From NCBI RefSeq assembly GCF_001761485.1, contig NC_090772.1, positions 1,054,001-1,118,000 of the forward strand: a DNA stretch of 64,000 nt. The letters are read 5' to 3'. The notes beneath the pieces were generated by a model that did not search any database, had not been told where the DNA came from, and was given only the letters and a program-made list of their open reading frames with translations. Numbering within the stretch: the stretch's first letter is position 1; the number at the start of each line of letters is the position of its first letter. The position numbers and the translations under genes are program-made. Below, piece after piece: positions 21,184 to 32,025 of the stretch. The DNA comes from Yarrowia lipolytica. Its lineage: Eukaryota; Ascomycota; Dipodascomycetes; Dipodascales.

Positions 21184-22290
21184 TTACTTGAGCTGGTGCT
21201 CCTTGTGCTCCTTGTCATCTCCGTAAGCTTTTGTGCCGTAGTGACCATTGATGCAGATAATGTCCTGGGGTCGATAATCCTGCTTTCCAGAAAAGAAAAC
21301 CTCAAGGATCTTCTTGGTGCCCTCGGCATATCGGCCCTGGGCGTCGATGGAAGTTCCGGAGATATGAGGAGTCATGGCGTTTCCTCCCCCGTACTTGTTT
21401 CGCATGGTTCTCCAGGGGTGGTCCTTAGGGGCAGGCTGGGGGAACCAAACGTCTCCGCCGTAACCTCGGATCTTACCGGACTCGAGAGCCTCGACAATGT
21501 CCTCGGTGACACAAATGGCTCCTCGAGCGGTGTTAACGAGCCAGGCACCATCCTTCATGTGCGAGATGAGCTCTTTGTTGAACAGGCCCTTGGTGGAAGC
21601 GTGCAGAGGGCAGTTGATGGTGACCACGTCACAAAGAGAGAGCATCTCCTCGAGAGACTCGACTCGACGACATCCAATCTCCTTCTCAACGTCAGCTGGC
21701 ATGGCCTGATAGTCGTAGTAGAGCATCTCCATGGGGTCGAAGGGCTTGCATCGCTTGAGCACTCGCTGGCCAATTCGGCCTCCTCCAACGGTGCCGATGA
21801 CCTTACCCTCGAGATCGTATGAGTCCTTGGCAACAGCAGCAACGTCCCAACCGCCAGAGATGATCTGCTCGTGAGCAGGGACAAAGTTTCGCACCAGGAC
21901 CAACATGGTCATGATAACGTGCTCGGCAACAGACTGGACATTGGAGCCGGTGACTTCGAGAACAGCAATATCTCGGGCGTTGGCAGCGTCGAGATCGACG
22001 TGGTCAGAGCCGACACCAGCAGTGATGCAAATCTTGAGCTTCTTGGCTTTGTCGATTCGCTCCTTGTTGATGTATCCAGGATGAAAGGGGGTGGTGATGA
22101 CTACATCGGCATCGACAATCTCCTTGTCGAGGACAGAGTCGGCACCGTCCTTGGAAGACGTAGTTACAAGGGTATGTCCCTGAGACTCGAGCCAGTCTCT
22201 GATACCGAGCTCGTTCTCGGTGCATCCAAGCAGCTTGGGCTCATCCTTGGCATGGGAGCCAGCATCGTAAAGAACAAGAAGGACCTTCAT
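21184..22290 (-). CDS. FDH: NAD-dependent formate dehydrogenase
   Basis: It oxidises formate to carbon dioxide with reduction of NAD+, the last step of one-carbon detoxification in the cytosol. It has 368 residues, within the 360-380 usual for yeast enzymes. It is a D-2-hydroxyacid dehydrogenase fold: the substrate-side motif [10 protein letters not shown] near 119; the Rossmann loop [13 protein letters not shown] near 166, where the family more often has GAGRIG; YYDYQ near 191 with the NAD-selecting aspartate; NTARGAI with the catalytic arginine near 256; the signature [17 protein letters not shown]; and TPHISG with the catalytic histidine. There is no peroxisomal signal at the C-terminus (HQLK). 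The ATG at 22290 follows a TATA box by about 75 bases. Yarrowia is known to carry several FDH paralogues; which one this is cannot be told from the sequence alone. There is no intron. Confidence 0.96.
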   Translation of the reverse strand: MKVLLVLYDAGSHAKDEPKLLGCTENELGIRDWLESQGHTLVTTSSKDGADSVLDKEIVDADVVITTPFHPGYINKERIDKAKKLKICITAGVGSDHVDLDAANARDIAVLEVTGSNVQSVAEHVIMTMLVLVRNFVPAHEQIISGGWDVAAVAKDSYDLEGKVIGTVGGGRIGQRVLKRCKPFDPMEMLYYDYQAMPADVEKEIGCRRVESLEEMLSLCDVVTINCPLHASTKGLFNKELISHMKDGAWLVNTARGAICVTEDIVEALESGKIRGYGGDVWFPQPAPKDHPWRTMRNKYGGGNAMTPHISGTSIDAQGRYAEGTKKILEVFFSGKQDYRPQDIICINGHYGTKAYGDDKEHKEHQLK

Positions 22291-23180
22291 AGTTGTAGTA
22301 GTTGTGGTTGTAGTGGGTTGAGTTGAGTGTTGATAGGGACTTGAGAGAGGTCTTCGCGCCCCCTTTTATACCCCAAACACCATGATGCCTTGAGGTTGAG
22401 TCTCCACATGGTTTGCGTCAATCATGTCAAGTCGCGGTGTCTAGTCGGATCTACTGTGCGGCTTATTTATTCGTGCTCGCTAAGGTACCGAACATCGGTT
22501 AGTGTGGAAATTCGGGATGCTAAAAAGAGCATCTCAAAGAAGAAAATAGCACTAAAAAAGCTGGTCATGATACAATAACTCCCCTACAATCAACTTGGGA
22601 ACCTGGAAAGTCGACTTTTTTCTAGCAAATATGCCATTTATTGACACTCCCGAAAGCCTGGCAAACAATATCTGAGCCGCACAGACGGTCCTTGGAAATT
22701 TCCGAGCCGCACTGTCTTCGGAACGCAAGTCCTAACTAATGCAGCAACTCAATTGGAACGACAGAACCCTTAACCCGGCTCATTTGTAGATGCTGTGTTG
22801 CTGATTTTACTTCATTTTTAATAAATAGCTATCTCTCCATCACTTGGTCTGCCCCACTCCTTTTTAATGGTTCAGGAATGACGAAGTCACCCCCAGCTGA
22901 CTTATCTTCAAGTACTCTTCAAGTAATGGTAACATGCGTCAAATGATGTCAACAGTGAATACCGTAACACGTATGAAAGCAGCCGGAAGTGATACCTGAG
23001 TTCAGCAAGTAAGTAGAAAAGAAGCTGGGTCCATCTGAACATCTGGATTCGTAGGAGCTGGCTCTTCGTCCAGACACTTCATCTCATCTTCTGGCTCAGT
23101 GCGATGACTACAAACAGCCCTCTACGCACCTGCAAGTAGCTCCTACTCGCCGCACTATGATTAAATACTGATATCATACA
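22291..23180 (-). promoter_or_regulatory. FDH promoter and intergenic region
   Basis: TATAAAA on the minus strand (plus coordinates 22364-22370) lies 74-80 bases before the FDH ATG. The remaining sequence up to the end of the SKT5-like gene shows no coding region and no repeat that I could see. Confidence 0.65.
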
Positions 23181-26100
23181 TTACATAATAACACAATCGT
23201 CGGCCTCCTTGGTCACCGGATTAATGCCCATCTCTTCAAACGTCCTTGGTCCTTTGCCTGTTCCATGCAGAATTCTAGGGGGAGCAGGCTCGACCGGAGT
23301 GTGTTGCAAATCTTTAGCCGACAGCGGGTTTTTGAGGGGGCTGCTGGCCCTGGGCAGTTTCACGTTTGGCATACTGGGCATGCTCATGTTGGGAATGAAG
23401 CCCGAGAGCATACTGTTACCTGAAGATCCCGAGGAAGAGGTCATCATAGTGGACGAACGAGAATGTGACATGATGGAATCGACAGGAGAAGACGATCGGG
23501 AGGTGTCCGAATGGCCAGATAGAGCCGACATGGGCCGTCCAGGGTTAGGTGAGGACGCCACTCGGTCCTTGACTGGTGACATGCTTCTGGACGGGCTTTC
23601 AAACTCGGCACCTCGTTTGGGAGGTGAGGAAGGTACAATCTTGCCGGCAAACTTCTTCAGTTTGTTTGAAATCTCGACAGCAGACAGACTGCTGACGCGG
23701 CCAGAGGGGGAGCCTGCTCTGTTCTTAGTGGGCGAGATGGACCGGTCGAAATAGGTCGATCTGTCAAAGGGAGAGTCCTTGGGAGGCACAGGAGGAGAGT
23801 AATCGGCATAAGGACCTGAGCCAGGACCCATTCCAGGCGTGGAAGGAGCAGATCCGACCCCTGCAGGTGTGGAAACAAGCCGTTTGCCCCCTGCAGCTCC
23901 TCCTGCAGCTCCCACATGTGCAGGAGAACACAATCTTGGAGGAGTTTCCATGTCAGCAGAAATATCGTAGGAGGTTCTGGCTCGCTCATGGCGTCTTCCA
24001 CGACGCTCCGGAGAAGCCATATTGTTCATCACCACTCTTCCGGCCAGATCCGTGTCTGTTCCGCTTCTGGAAACAGGTTTTCGGGGTGTAGAGTGACCCG
24101 AATGAGGCGTAGTAGACCGACTGCTGGAATCGGAAGGGGGAATGACAATGTCTCTAAGGGAGGCCGTGAGAGGTGTAATTGGAGTGGTAGGTGTAGATCC
24201 GTCGCTGTTGTTGTGGTTGGCATTTGCCACATCGGAGTCAAGAATCATACTGGAAACACGATGTTTGTGTCGCTGGGGAGGAGGAAGAGGAGCAGACTCG
24301 GTAGGTGCGGGTGGAGTACTATTGCTTGCACTCGTGACGGTGTTCACACTCTCGGACGAAACCCGTTGTCTGACATTCTGAAGCATCTTTTCACGTCTCA
24401 GGTCAGGAGCAGATGTGGGAATAGTAGGAGGAGGGGGAGGAGGTTTAACGGGAGCCGAAAGACGTTCACTTTGAGCCCGTTTCTTGAGTGCTCGCTTGTG
24501 TTCCTTCCGTAGTCGTCGCTGCTCCTCCTTGTGGATTCTCTCTGCTTCTTGCAGCTGCTCTTCCATTGATATGGAGGTAAGTGTATCAGGAGAAGGTGTG
24601 GGGGACTGCTCAACAGAAGACTCGGTAGAGGCATCAGAAAATCGTTCCTTGTTGAGGTTGTGTTTTCTCACCGCCTCTTGTCTTTCTCTCTCTGCTCGCT
24701 CTTGCTGTTCGTGTCTTTCCTTTTCCTCTTGCTCTTGTTGTTCCTTCTCTAACCTCTCTCGCTCCAACCTTTGCTCCTCTTCAAGTCTCTCCCTCTCCAG
24801 CGCCTCAGCAAGTCGTTTGGCCTCGAGCTCTCGACGCGCATTTTCCTCCTGTCTGGCCTGTTCAATGAGTCGCTGCCTCTCTTCCTCCTCCCGCTGTTTC
24901 CTTTCAGCTTCTGCCTTCTCCCTCCTCAAGCCGCTTTCCCCTCTAGCCCTTTCCCCTCAGCCGCTTTCTCCTCCTCTAGCCGCTTCTCCCCCTCTAGCCG
25001 CCTTCTCCTCCTCTAGCCTCCTCTCCTCTTCCAGTTTCATCTCCTTGATTCTGTCCAGCATTCTGTCGGCAGATTGAGAGGTGTCCTTCATCTGGAGATT
25101 TTGAAGACTCGCCATGACCGATCCAACTGGGACAGTGAGGTCGGCGACATCAGATGCGTCTCCCGAAGCTTCCTTGGCATCCTCAGCCTTATCCAGTGTT
25201 GAACCCTCCTCGACACCCTCCTCTACCTCCTCCAACTCGAGAGAGACTTCCCCAGCTCGGTTGTCAGCTGCCTGATTCTCGGGATCGGCAACAGAATAGG
25301 ATCTCAGAGGTCTGCCGCCCCGCCCACTTCGCAGCTTCTCTTTAAACTCGTCCTTCAAGCGCTTGGTATTACTTCTTCGCAGAGACAAACGCTTCTGATG
25401 ATGACTCTTATCTAGAGGAGACTCCTCCATCTGGTCAATACGGTTACGTGCCTCAGTGAATCCATGTCGAAGAGCCTCCGTGTACCAGTATTTGGCGTCA
25501 ACAGTGCTCTTTTTGACAGAGATACCCACCTCATAGAAGTACCCGAGAGCAAATTCAGCAGTAGTATTGCCGGCCTGGGCTGCAACATGACCAAAACGGA
25601 AGGCCCAGGGCTCGTTTGCCTCCAGATGCATCTCGCAGCCCGACAGAAACCACTTGGAGACCTCCAACTCGGCTTCTCCACTGGTTTGAGACACATCTTT
25701 CTGTCTCCAGCACTGGTACAGGTAGTGTCTGGAAGCATGGTGAAAGTACCGCAGAGCAATAGCCGAATCGAATCCCTTTCCTCCTCCCTGCCAGGCACGT
25801 CCCATGCGGATCTGAGCAGGGGCGAATCCCAGCCAGGCTGACCGTTCCAGGTTCTTGAAGGCCATATGAGACGTCTGTGCTGTAGGGTTGGAAACAGCAT
25901 CCTCCAGCTCGGCACATCCATCTATACGGATAGCAGGTAGCTCTCCCAGCAACAGCAGGCCGAGAACATAACTGGGTTGGGGTGAATCGGGATCTGAGAC
26001 TCGAGCAGCTGATTGTAGTAGTTCGTAAGCAAGATTGGGATCTCTCTGCAGACCTAGTTGGCCCTGAAACAGAGCCATGGCCAGTCTGAAGCAGCATGCA

Positions 26101-26636
26101 GAGTCTCCCTTGGCCGCTCCCCGATCCAAACACTCTTTCCAATGAACTGCGTCGCCTCGTGATTCAAATTCCACCGCCAGACGGTAGTACGATCTGGCAA
26201 ATCCGTTGGCTGCAGCCATTTTGAAGTGCTCTAGAGCAGCAGCTGAGCCGCCAGAAGCATCGCTGCTTCCAAACAACGAAGACAGACCCAGAAGATAGTG
26301 TGCTGCGCCTGTAAACGGACTTTTCGCGCCTTCTGAGCTCTCCGAGTATGCTGTGTGTTGAACGACCGTCTTGGCAAACGCAACCTCTGCCTCTCCAAGG
26401 CCATAGTGGAGCTCGTGGAGATCCAGAACATCCCGGGCCCATCGGAAGAACTGCGAAAGATGCTGTGACGAGCCCTGACCGGTCTGGGTGGCCACTATGC
26501 TCGTTTGGTAGACCGCTTTGAGAGTGTCGATTTTGTCAGTGGGAGCAGCCGGAAGAGCCGGATACGGCGTCTGGACCTCGGGGAAAAGCGAGTCCGGAAA
26601 CTGGAACGACCCATCGTGCGCAGTGAAGTGCTCCAT
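23181..26636 (-). CDS. SKT5: Sel1-repeat, CaaX-terminated chitin synthase III activator (Skt5/Chs4-like), interrupted by an in-frame TGA
   Basis: Skt5/Chs4 proteins recruit and activate chitin synthase III at the cell cortex. The frame starts at an ATG at 26636. Sel1-type helical repeats cover about 105-420, for example the segment from AAALEHFKMAAANGFARSYY onward and AQAGNTTAEFALGYFYEVGI near 365. After residue 559 a TGA (24959-24957) interrupts the frame. The same frame then continues open without any shift to 23181, adding an EERQRLIEQ-type coiled coil, a long serine/proline-rich tail and the ending TFEEMGINPVTKEADDCVIM. CVIM is a farnesylation CaaX box, as in Skt5/Chs4 proteins. The TGA lies in an imperfect purine-rich repeat (about 24915-25020). 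If it were read through, the chain would be 1151 positions. Options are a strain-specific nonsense change, a sequencing error in the repeat, or two products. The related Sel1 proteins Ack1 and Nif1 are less likely because of the CaaX ending. Confidence 0.75.
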
Positions 26637-29600
26637 AGTGTCGCTAGATGTCGAATTTCACTCGATATGTCAATTGGAAGAGTCGTGTCCATCTCCCACA
26701 CTTCTACACACCTTCCATGCAAGTCTTGTTTTGATTCTGCATGATTAAGGTTTGGACTGTATGTTGCCATGGTGATGTGGATCGAGGGACGCTACCAAAC
26801 GCGCCAGAAAAGAGCTATTGGAGATCCGACAGCGGGAGGAAATCAATCACGTGCCCGAAAATGTATTGTCTGATTTTCGCCCTGATCTGGGCTATGCAAC
26901 ACTGCTTTAGACACTCCTCCAAACACACACTCTTCCCCTTTGTTACCCACTTGATACGCCAACCTAAATAAAAAAAAGAGCTCCTAAAAATATGCGCGTA
27001 TTTTTTGGCGTATTATTCGCTCACGGTTTAATATTGCGATAACGGCACGATGAGGGCATTTCGATAGCTGGTTTTTTTTGCACAATCGAAGAGCGACTAT
27101 TTCAACACGATGCACCGTTTTCTTCGGTGCTAATATCTCTCTTACGAGATCTACAAGGGACCTTCAAACACCAGGTTCTAGTGCAACCTAAACATCATGT
27201 CCGATCTGGGGAGGTATGTGAAATTATTGTGTGGCCCGTTTGGGACGCAAAGTGTCTCGTTTGAGACAGTACAAACCTCGAGGGCCATTCTCCGTAGGCT
27301 GTGCATTCCGCAGCATGTCTCAAACCCCCATATTACTGGCCCACTCTGTTTTGAAGTTGCTTTTTCAGACCCTAAACACCTGTATTGCGGGACACGCATG
27401 GCGAGGCACTGACGTAGATTTCAGGGGTAAGCAGGAAAACATTGCTGGGCGGCCAAGTCTTAGTCAGGGGCTACATGTGTGGCTTAAAATGGTCTGGGGA
27501 CAATCACGTGACCAACTGGACAGACACCACTCGCTTGTAGCCGGCCGTATCATTATTATCCCTGCAAGGGCGCTCTCATTAGTCTTGGATCGCTACAGTA
27601 TGTACTGTAGAGATATTAATTATCGGCAGGGACGAGACATTGGTGTATATTGTATAAAGGGAGAGGTCTGTGAGCGAGATGAACAGATTGTACGATTGAG
27701 TGCTACTTGTAGTGTAGTAAATGTAGTGTTGAAGCCTGTGGAGTTCGTACTATTACCGATACTTGGATCTACTTGGTTTTACATGACTCTACTGATTTAC
27801 TGACTCTGACTCACTTAACTCTCCAACTATTTGGTTGCTTTTAGTTAACCTTATAATAGGAACCAGAAACGCACAAGACGCGTCGACGCGTCTATTTCCA
27901 TATAGTGGCTGCTACAACTAACACCAAAAGCTTTCGCCTTTGCTTCGACACTCACACACGCTTCATTCCTAAACCTCTTACTTGGCAATTTCCGGCGATA
28001 TCGCGCGCACGTGAAACGCGAGGAACTTTTTAGCGTTTGTCGGCTAAGAACCGTTGTGCTGATCTCTCTTGATATCCATATTGGCTGTATATGAAAGGCT
28101 ATCCGAAATGTCATCAGACATGTGAAAACATCATAGACCAAAGATAACTACACGGAAGAAAGAGAAAAACACATAAAACGGAGAAACCGGGACGGGTAAG
28201 GCCTACTATGATGTTCAGCCAACAACAACTAAACAGACAATCACGTTCCAGCGGAAGGGATACCAATCTGGGTCCAGTGTGTGCATCGTACACTCGTACT
28301 CGTACATTGCTCAACAATAATATTTGTACAGAAGCCCAGTGGTGAGACATGGCATCAGCAACAAGGTCACAGACATCGACGTTCATCTGGACAAGGAAGT
28401 TGTTTAACCACAAACTAGTTACTCTTAGTCTCTTTGTTCAACAAGCACTTATCCAGCTAGGGTTGTTCGCTTAGTGGAATTGACACCATGGTGGGCCAAG
28501 AAAAGTCATGTTTAGAAGGGCAGACAAGGGACTTTTGGGTCTCTTGTCGTCAGTTGTCGTAACCCAAATGTAAATGGGCGGTATTTCTTCGTCCATAATC
28601 AATAAGTGGGTTGTTTGACAGGTTGTTTGACAGTTTATGAAAAGTTTGAAGTGGGGTTTTCGATATTGATATACGTGGGTAGTACTCATTCTATGGAGAC
28701 CATATCTATATGGTTGGAATTGTGCGACTCTGAAGATACCGAATTTGAACTCCGTTTCTCTTTACCGCCTCTGAATCACCTGTTGTGTTCTCCCTGGCTA
28801 CCTCTCTTCCTCCAACTAAGCCTTTCGGGCCGTCTGTTACCGGCTCTTTCCGCCAGTTATCCGCATCTGGGCAGCAATGACAGCTCGACGGTGACAGGGC
28901 TGAAGTATGCCAGCTTTTAGGGTGCTATGGTCCGTAGATATACGCTAAAGATGACGTGCTTGTGCAGCATCCAACTTGGATGAGCAGTTTGCGAGCTCGT
29001 AGATATGCCAGTGTGGGGTAGCAGGGTCAATTTTGAGAGTGAGATGAGACTCTTGGATGAAAATTGTAGTGATACTACTACTGTTTTCGGAAATAGCTCG
29101 TCAAAAGTCTCCTTGCTAAGACTTCAGTATCCTTGCCCAACTGGCACTACTGCACGAGACAGTAGTAAATGTACCAAGGCCTCCGACACAGTCATGATCG
29201 GCCAAGCCAGGGTCAGAATGGTAGATAATTATTTTACCTAGATCGTGGCCAAAGAGTGGATATTCTGACAAGAGTTGTGGGCGGTAGGGATAGACGAGTG
29301 GAGGCATAATATGGAGCCAGGAATAGATAGTCTGGACTCGGTGGAGGGATCTGAGATAAGAGTGATTGAATCAGGAAATGTCAGTGTATGGCATGTAGAT
29401 CGTATCTAGGTTGTAGTGCTGTGACCATACAGTCCTACAGTACAATACGAGGAGCTGACTTTTGCATGTTCCGGGTCTCTGCCAAAGTTAACTGGACTCA
29501 CAGACTTCTTTGTTTGGAAGTAATTCCGTAACATATTCGCACTATAGACTCTTTGTCTTGTCAGTGCTCTCCGATCGGGCTATCTACATGTGTCAGTGTG

Positions 29601-31233
29601 GTGCGTAGTCTCGGTGAATATGATAAACCGAGCATAGATGGACGAACATGAAACCTCCGTGGGAGTTTGGAGAAGTTTCATTGGCCAACAAAATGACCTC
29701 ATTGCTCATGAGACTTCCCTGGAGCACCATCCCTACTTGTGAAACACGTCTAAAGAAAGCAAGCCCAACCAGACACTGACATGAATCCTCACCATCACTC
29801 CGTATTATGGCTTAGTAAGTATGAAAGTACAAAACAATGTTGAAAACGAGCGTTAACCTCAGTTTAAAAAACTCCCTTGTGTCGCCCACTCTCTCTCTTC
29901 CCTTTCAGTCCGCGAGCAATCTAGCCCAGTGGTGTGGGCTATAGACCTTCTCGTACCGGTACTAGTCTCTCCCAAAGTTGAGCGTCTTTGCAAAAAACTT
30001 CCGTGGAACTCGAGATAATCAGGTGATTTTGAAACACGTGTGTTCAGGTTACTTCCCCTCCGTTGCAGTAGCCTGCTCTATCAGCACAGTAGATCTTGGC
30101 TCCCGGCGCTATACGAAAGTTAAACAGGAAGTATTGAAAAGAGAGCATGGTGTGGGGAGAGATTTTGAGGAGTATAGCTGTCAGTAGGACTGTGCACAAA
30201 TGTCCCTAACACATGACTAAATGGTAATGTCAACTCTTCCTCTACCAAGACCTCTCAGAACACTGGTCTTGTTGCTGTACATACAGCTCAATAACTACTA
30301 AGACGAAGAGACTAGAGACCCTCCATGGAACAATCTATACTTCTAGAAGGTAGCTAGAAACTAAAGAAGAGTCCAGTTCTTCAATTGACAAGTCTTTGTG
30401 ACATACTGCAGTCTCAGAACCGCACCATGTGGTAATTTGGTCCACGCTAAAATTGCTATACGTCCTTGGCCTAGTTATTCGTTCCTATACAAGAACCAGG
30501 CTAGCTGTTTCACACACTCTGGGCTAATATTGTCCTCGATATTTGGTTAACCGAAGATTTACTAGATTAACAGTTTACTACATTACGCTGTACCAGTTCT
30601 GTACTTGTAGTAAATTCTCTAGCTTATCATGGGCTTGATAGTGGTAAGTGGGGCCAGAAAGAGCTTAGATTACAGCTAAAAGTTCGAATGAGGAATTTTT
30701 ACAAGACTTGAATGACCAAGAGACCACTCGTGGACCGTATCTTCTGGTTATAGTCTTCTAGTTAGTTCTATTGTGTGCCGCTCTTATCTTCAATCCTGGC
30801 TCCAAAGATAGATACGCTAAACATTGTCCAAAGACTGTTAAAAGCACAACAAAGAGAGACATCGATTCGAACAACACCAACGTTCGACTGTGAGTCTTTC
30901 TTGGTCTCCTTGTGAACAACATGAAAGTTGCAAATGGCTTGTTAGTAGCAGCTGATCAACCTTTCAACACTGCTAATAACAACCACAGCAAGACGAGCAA
31001 AGGAACAACCAGTAGTCCTCGTCTATACCACTCTCTCGGTCAAACACGCTATCCCTTCGACTTCATGCTTATCATATATTCATTATACATACTCGTCCAC
31101 TCTGCGCTTCCAAACGCATGGGTTAGCGAAAACCGTCTTGCCGGCCAACAGCCTACCAGACCATGGCACACTCACTACAAGCAGATGAGTTTGCTCAATA
31201 GGCCCGCTCATTCATTGTATGAATTCGATGAGC
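26637..31233. other. 4.6-kb gene-poor region
   Basis: I see no intact gene here. Short frames on both strands lack recognisable domains; the largest to the right (ATG at 30921, ending at 31241) is about 106 codons and converges on RVS161. Notable sequences are an 18-bp perfect palindrome at 27876-27893 with two ACGCGT boxes, one exact TTAGTCAGGG at 27460-27469, CACGTG sites near 27506 and 28011, and TACTTGTA at 27704-27711 and 30602-30609. A spliced gene with small exons cannot be excluded: one GTGAGT on the minus strand near 29505 follows an 11-codon ATG frame, but I found no matching acceptor. Confidence 0.5.
27876..27893. promoter_or_regulatory. 18-bp perfect palindrome containing two MluI cell-cycle boxes
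   Basis: AGACGCGTCGACGCGTCT equals its own reverse complement. It contains ACGCGT twice, which is the binding core of the MBF (Mbp1-Swi6) factor that drives G1/S genes in yeasts. No gene starts nearby on either strand, so the role is unknown. Confidence 0.5.
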
Positions 31234-32025
31234 CTATTTAGTTCCCAAACTAGTAATGCTCAACTCTCTCATGTTCTGCAGTAGATCCTCCACCTTGGCG
31301 TCCAACTGGCCGTTAGCGTATTCCTCTCGACTGCTGGCGTCCAGATACTGCTGCACCTGCGCCAGACGGGTATACGACTCTGTACAGAATCGCAGCTGGA
31401 TCTTGACGAGAGCCTCGAACGAGGGATCCAGGTAAGGAACCCGCAGGTCGATCAGCTGGGGCAGCTCCTCAATCAGCTGGTTGTTGATCTGAGAGTACAT
31501 TTCCTTGGCCATCTGCTCTTCCTTCTCTGCCTGAGGAAGACGCGCGGCATCGTTGCTGGGCTTTTCAATCAACTTCTTGGTCTTGTGTCTCAGAGCATCG
31601 TAGTCCATCAGCTTGTGGTTTCGCTTTTTGATGGCCTCGTTAATGTCAGTGAAGTAAGCACAAAATCGCGTGATGGGATCCAGCACCGTCTCTCGGTAGG
31701 GGCCATCCAGAGCCTTGACGGTCTCGGCATCCAGTTCCTGGACAGCCTGCAAGTAGTACTTGGAAATGCCGTCCCGGGTGCCAGCGTCGCCGTAAAACGC
31801 ATCAATGGTCTCTGCGATTCGCGTCTGCGACGACGTCATGGCTCGCAGCGAGTCCAGAAAGCCCTTGGCCTCCTTGTTCAGCTTGGTGGACGCCGTCTCC
31901 ATGGTTCGATATCGACGCTCCTCGGTCTCGAACTCCCGGTCCACCGTCTTCTCCACGTGGCCCGTCTTCATCATCACCGACGTGCCCGCCCGGTTCATCG
32001 CCTTTTTGAATCCATTCCAGCTCAT
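31234..32025 (-). CDS. RVS161: BAR-domain endocytosis protein Rvs161 (amphiphysin homologue)
   Basis: Rvs161 forms a crescent-shaped heterodimer with Rvs167 that tubulates membrane at endocytic sites; it also acts in cell fusion. It has 263 residues against 265 in budding yeast, and is made up entirely of the N-BAR domain. The start, MSWNGFKKAMNRAG, and the following ERRYRTMETAS and KEAKGFLDSLRAMTSSQTRI match the family almost residue for residue. There is no SH3 domain, which separates it from Rvs167. The protein is mostly helical, with heptad-like charged stretches. The ATG at 32025 is the conserved start. There is no intron. Its neighbours are gene-poor stretches on both sides. Confidence 0.96.
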   Translation of the reverse strand: MSWNGFKKAMNRAGTSVMMKTGHVEKTVDREFETEERRYRTMETASTKLNKEAKGFLDSLRAMTSSQTRIAETIDAFYGDAGTRDGISKYYLQAVQELDAETVKALDGPYRETVLDPITRFCAYFTDINEAIKKRNHKLMDYDALRHKTKKLIEKPSNDAARLPQAEKEEQMAKEMYSQINNQLIEELPQLIDLRVPYLDPSFEALVKIQLRFCTESYTRLAQVQQYLDASSREEYANGQLDAKVEDLLQNMRELSITSLGTK

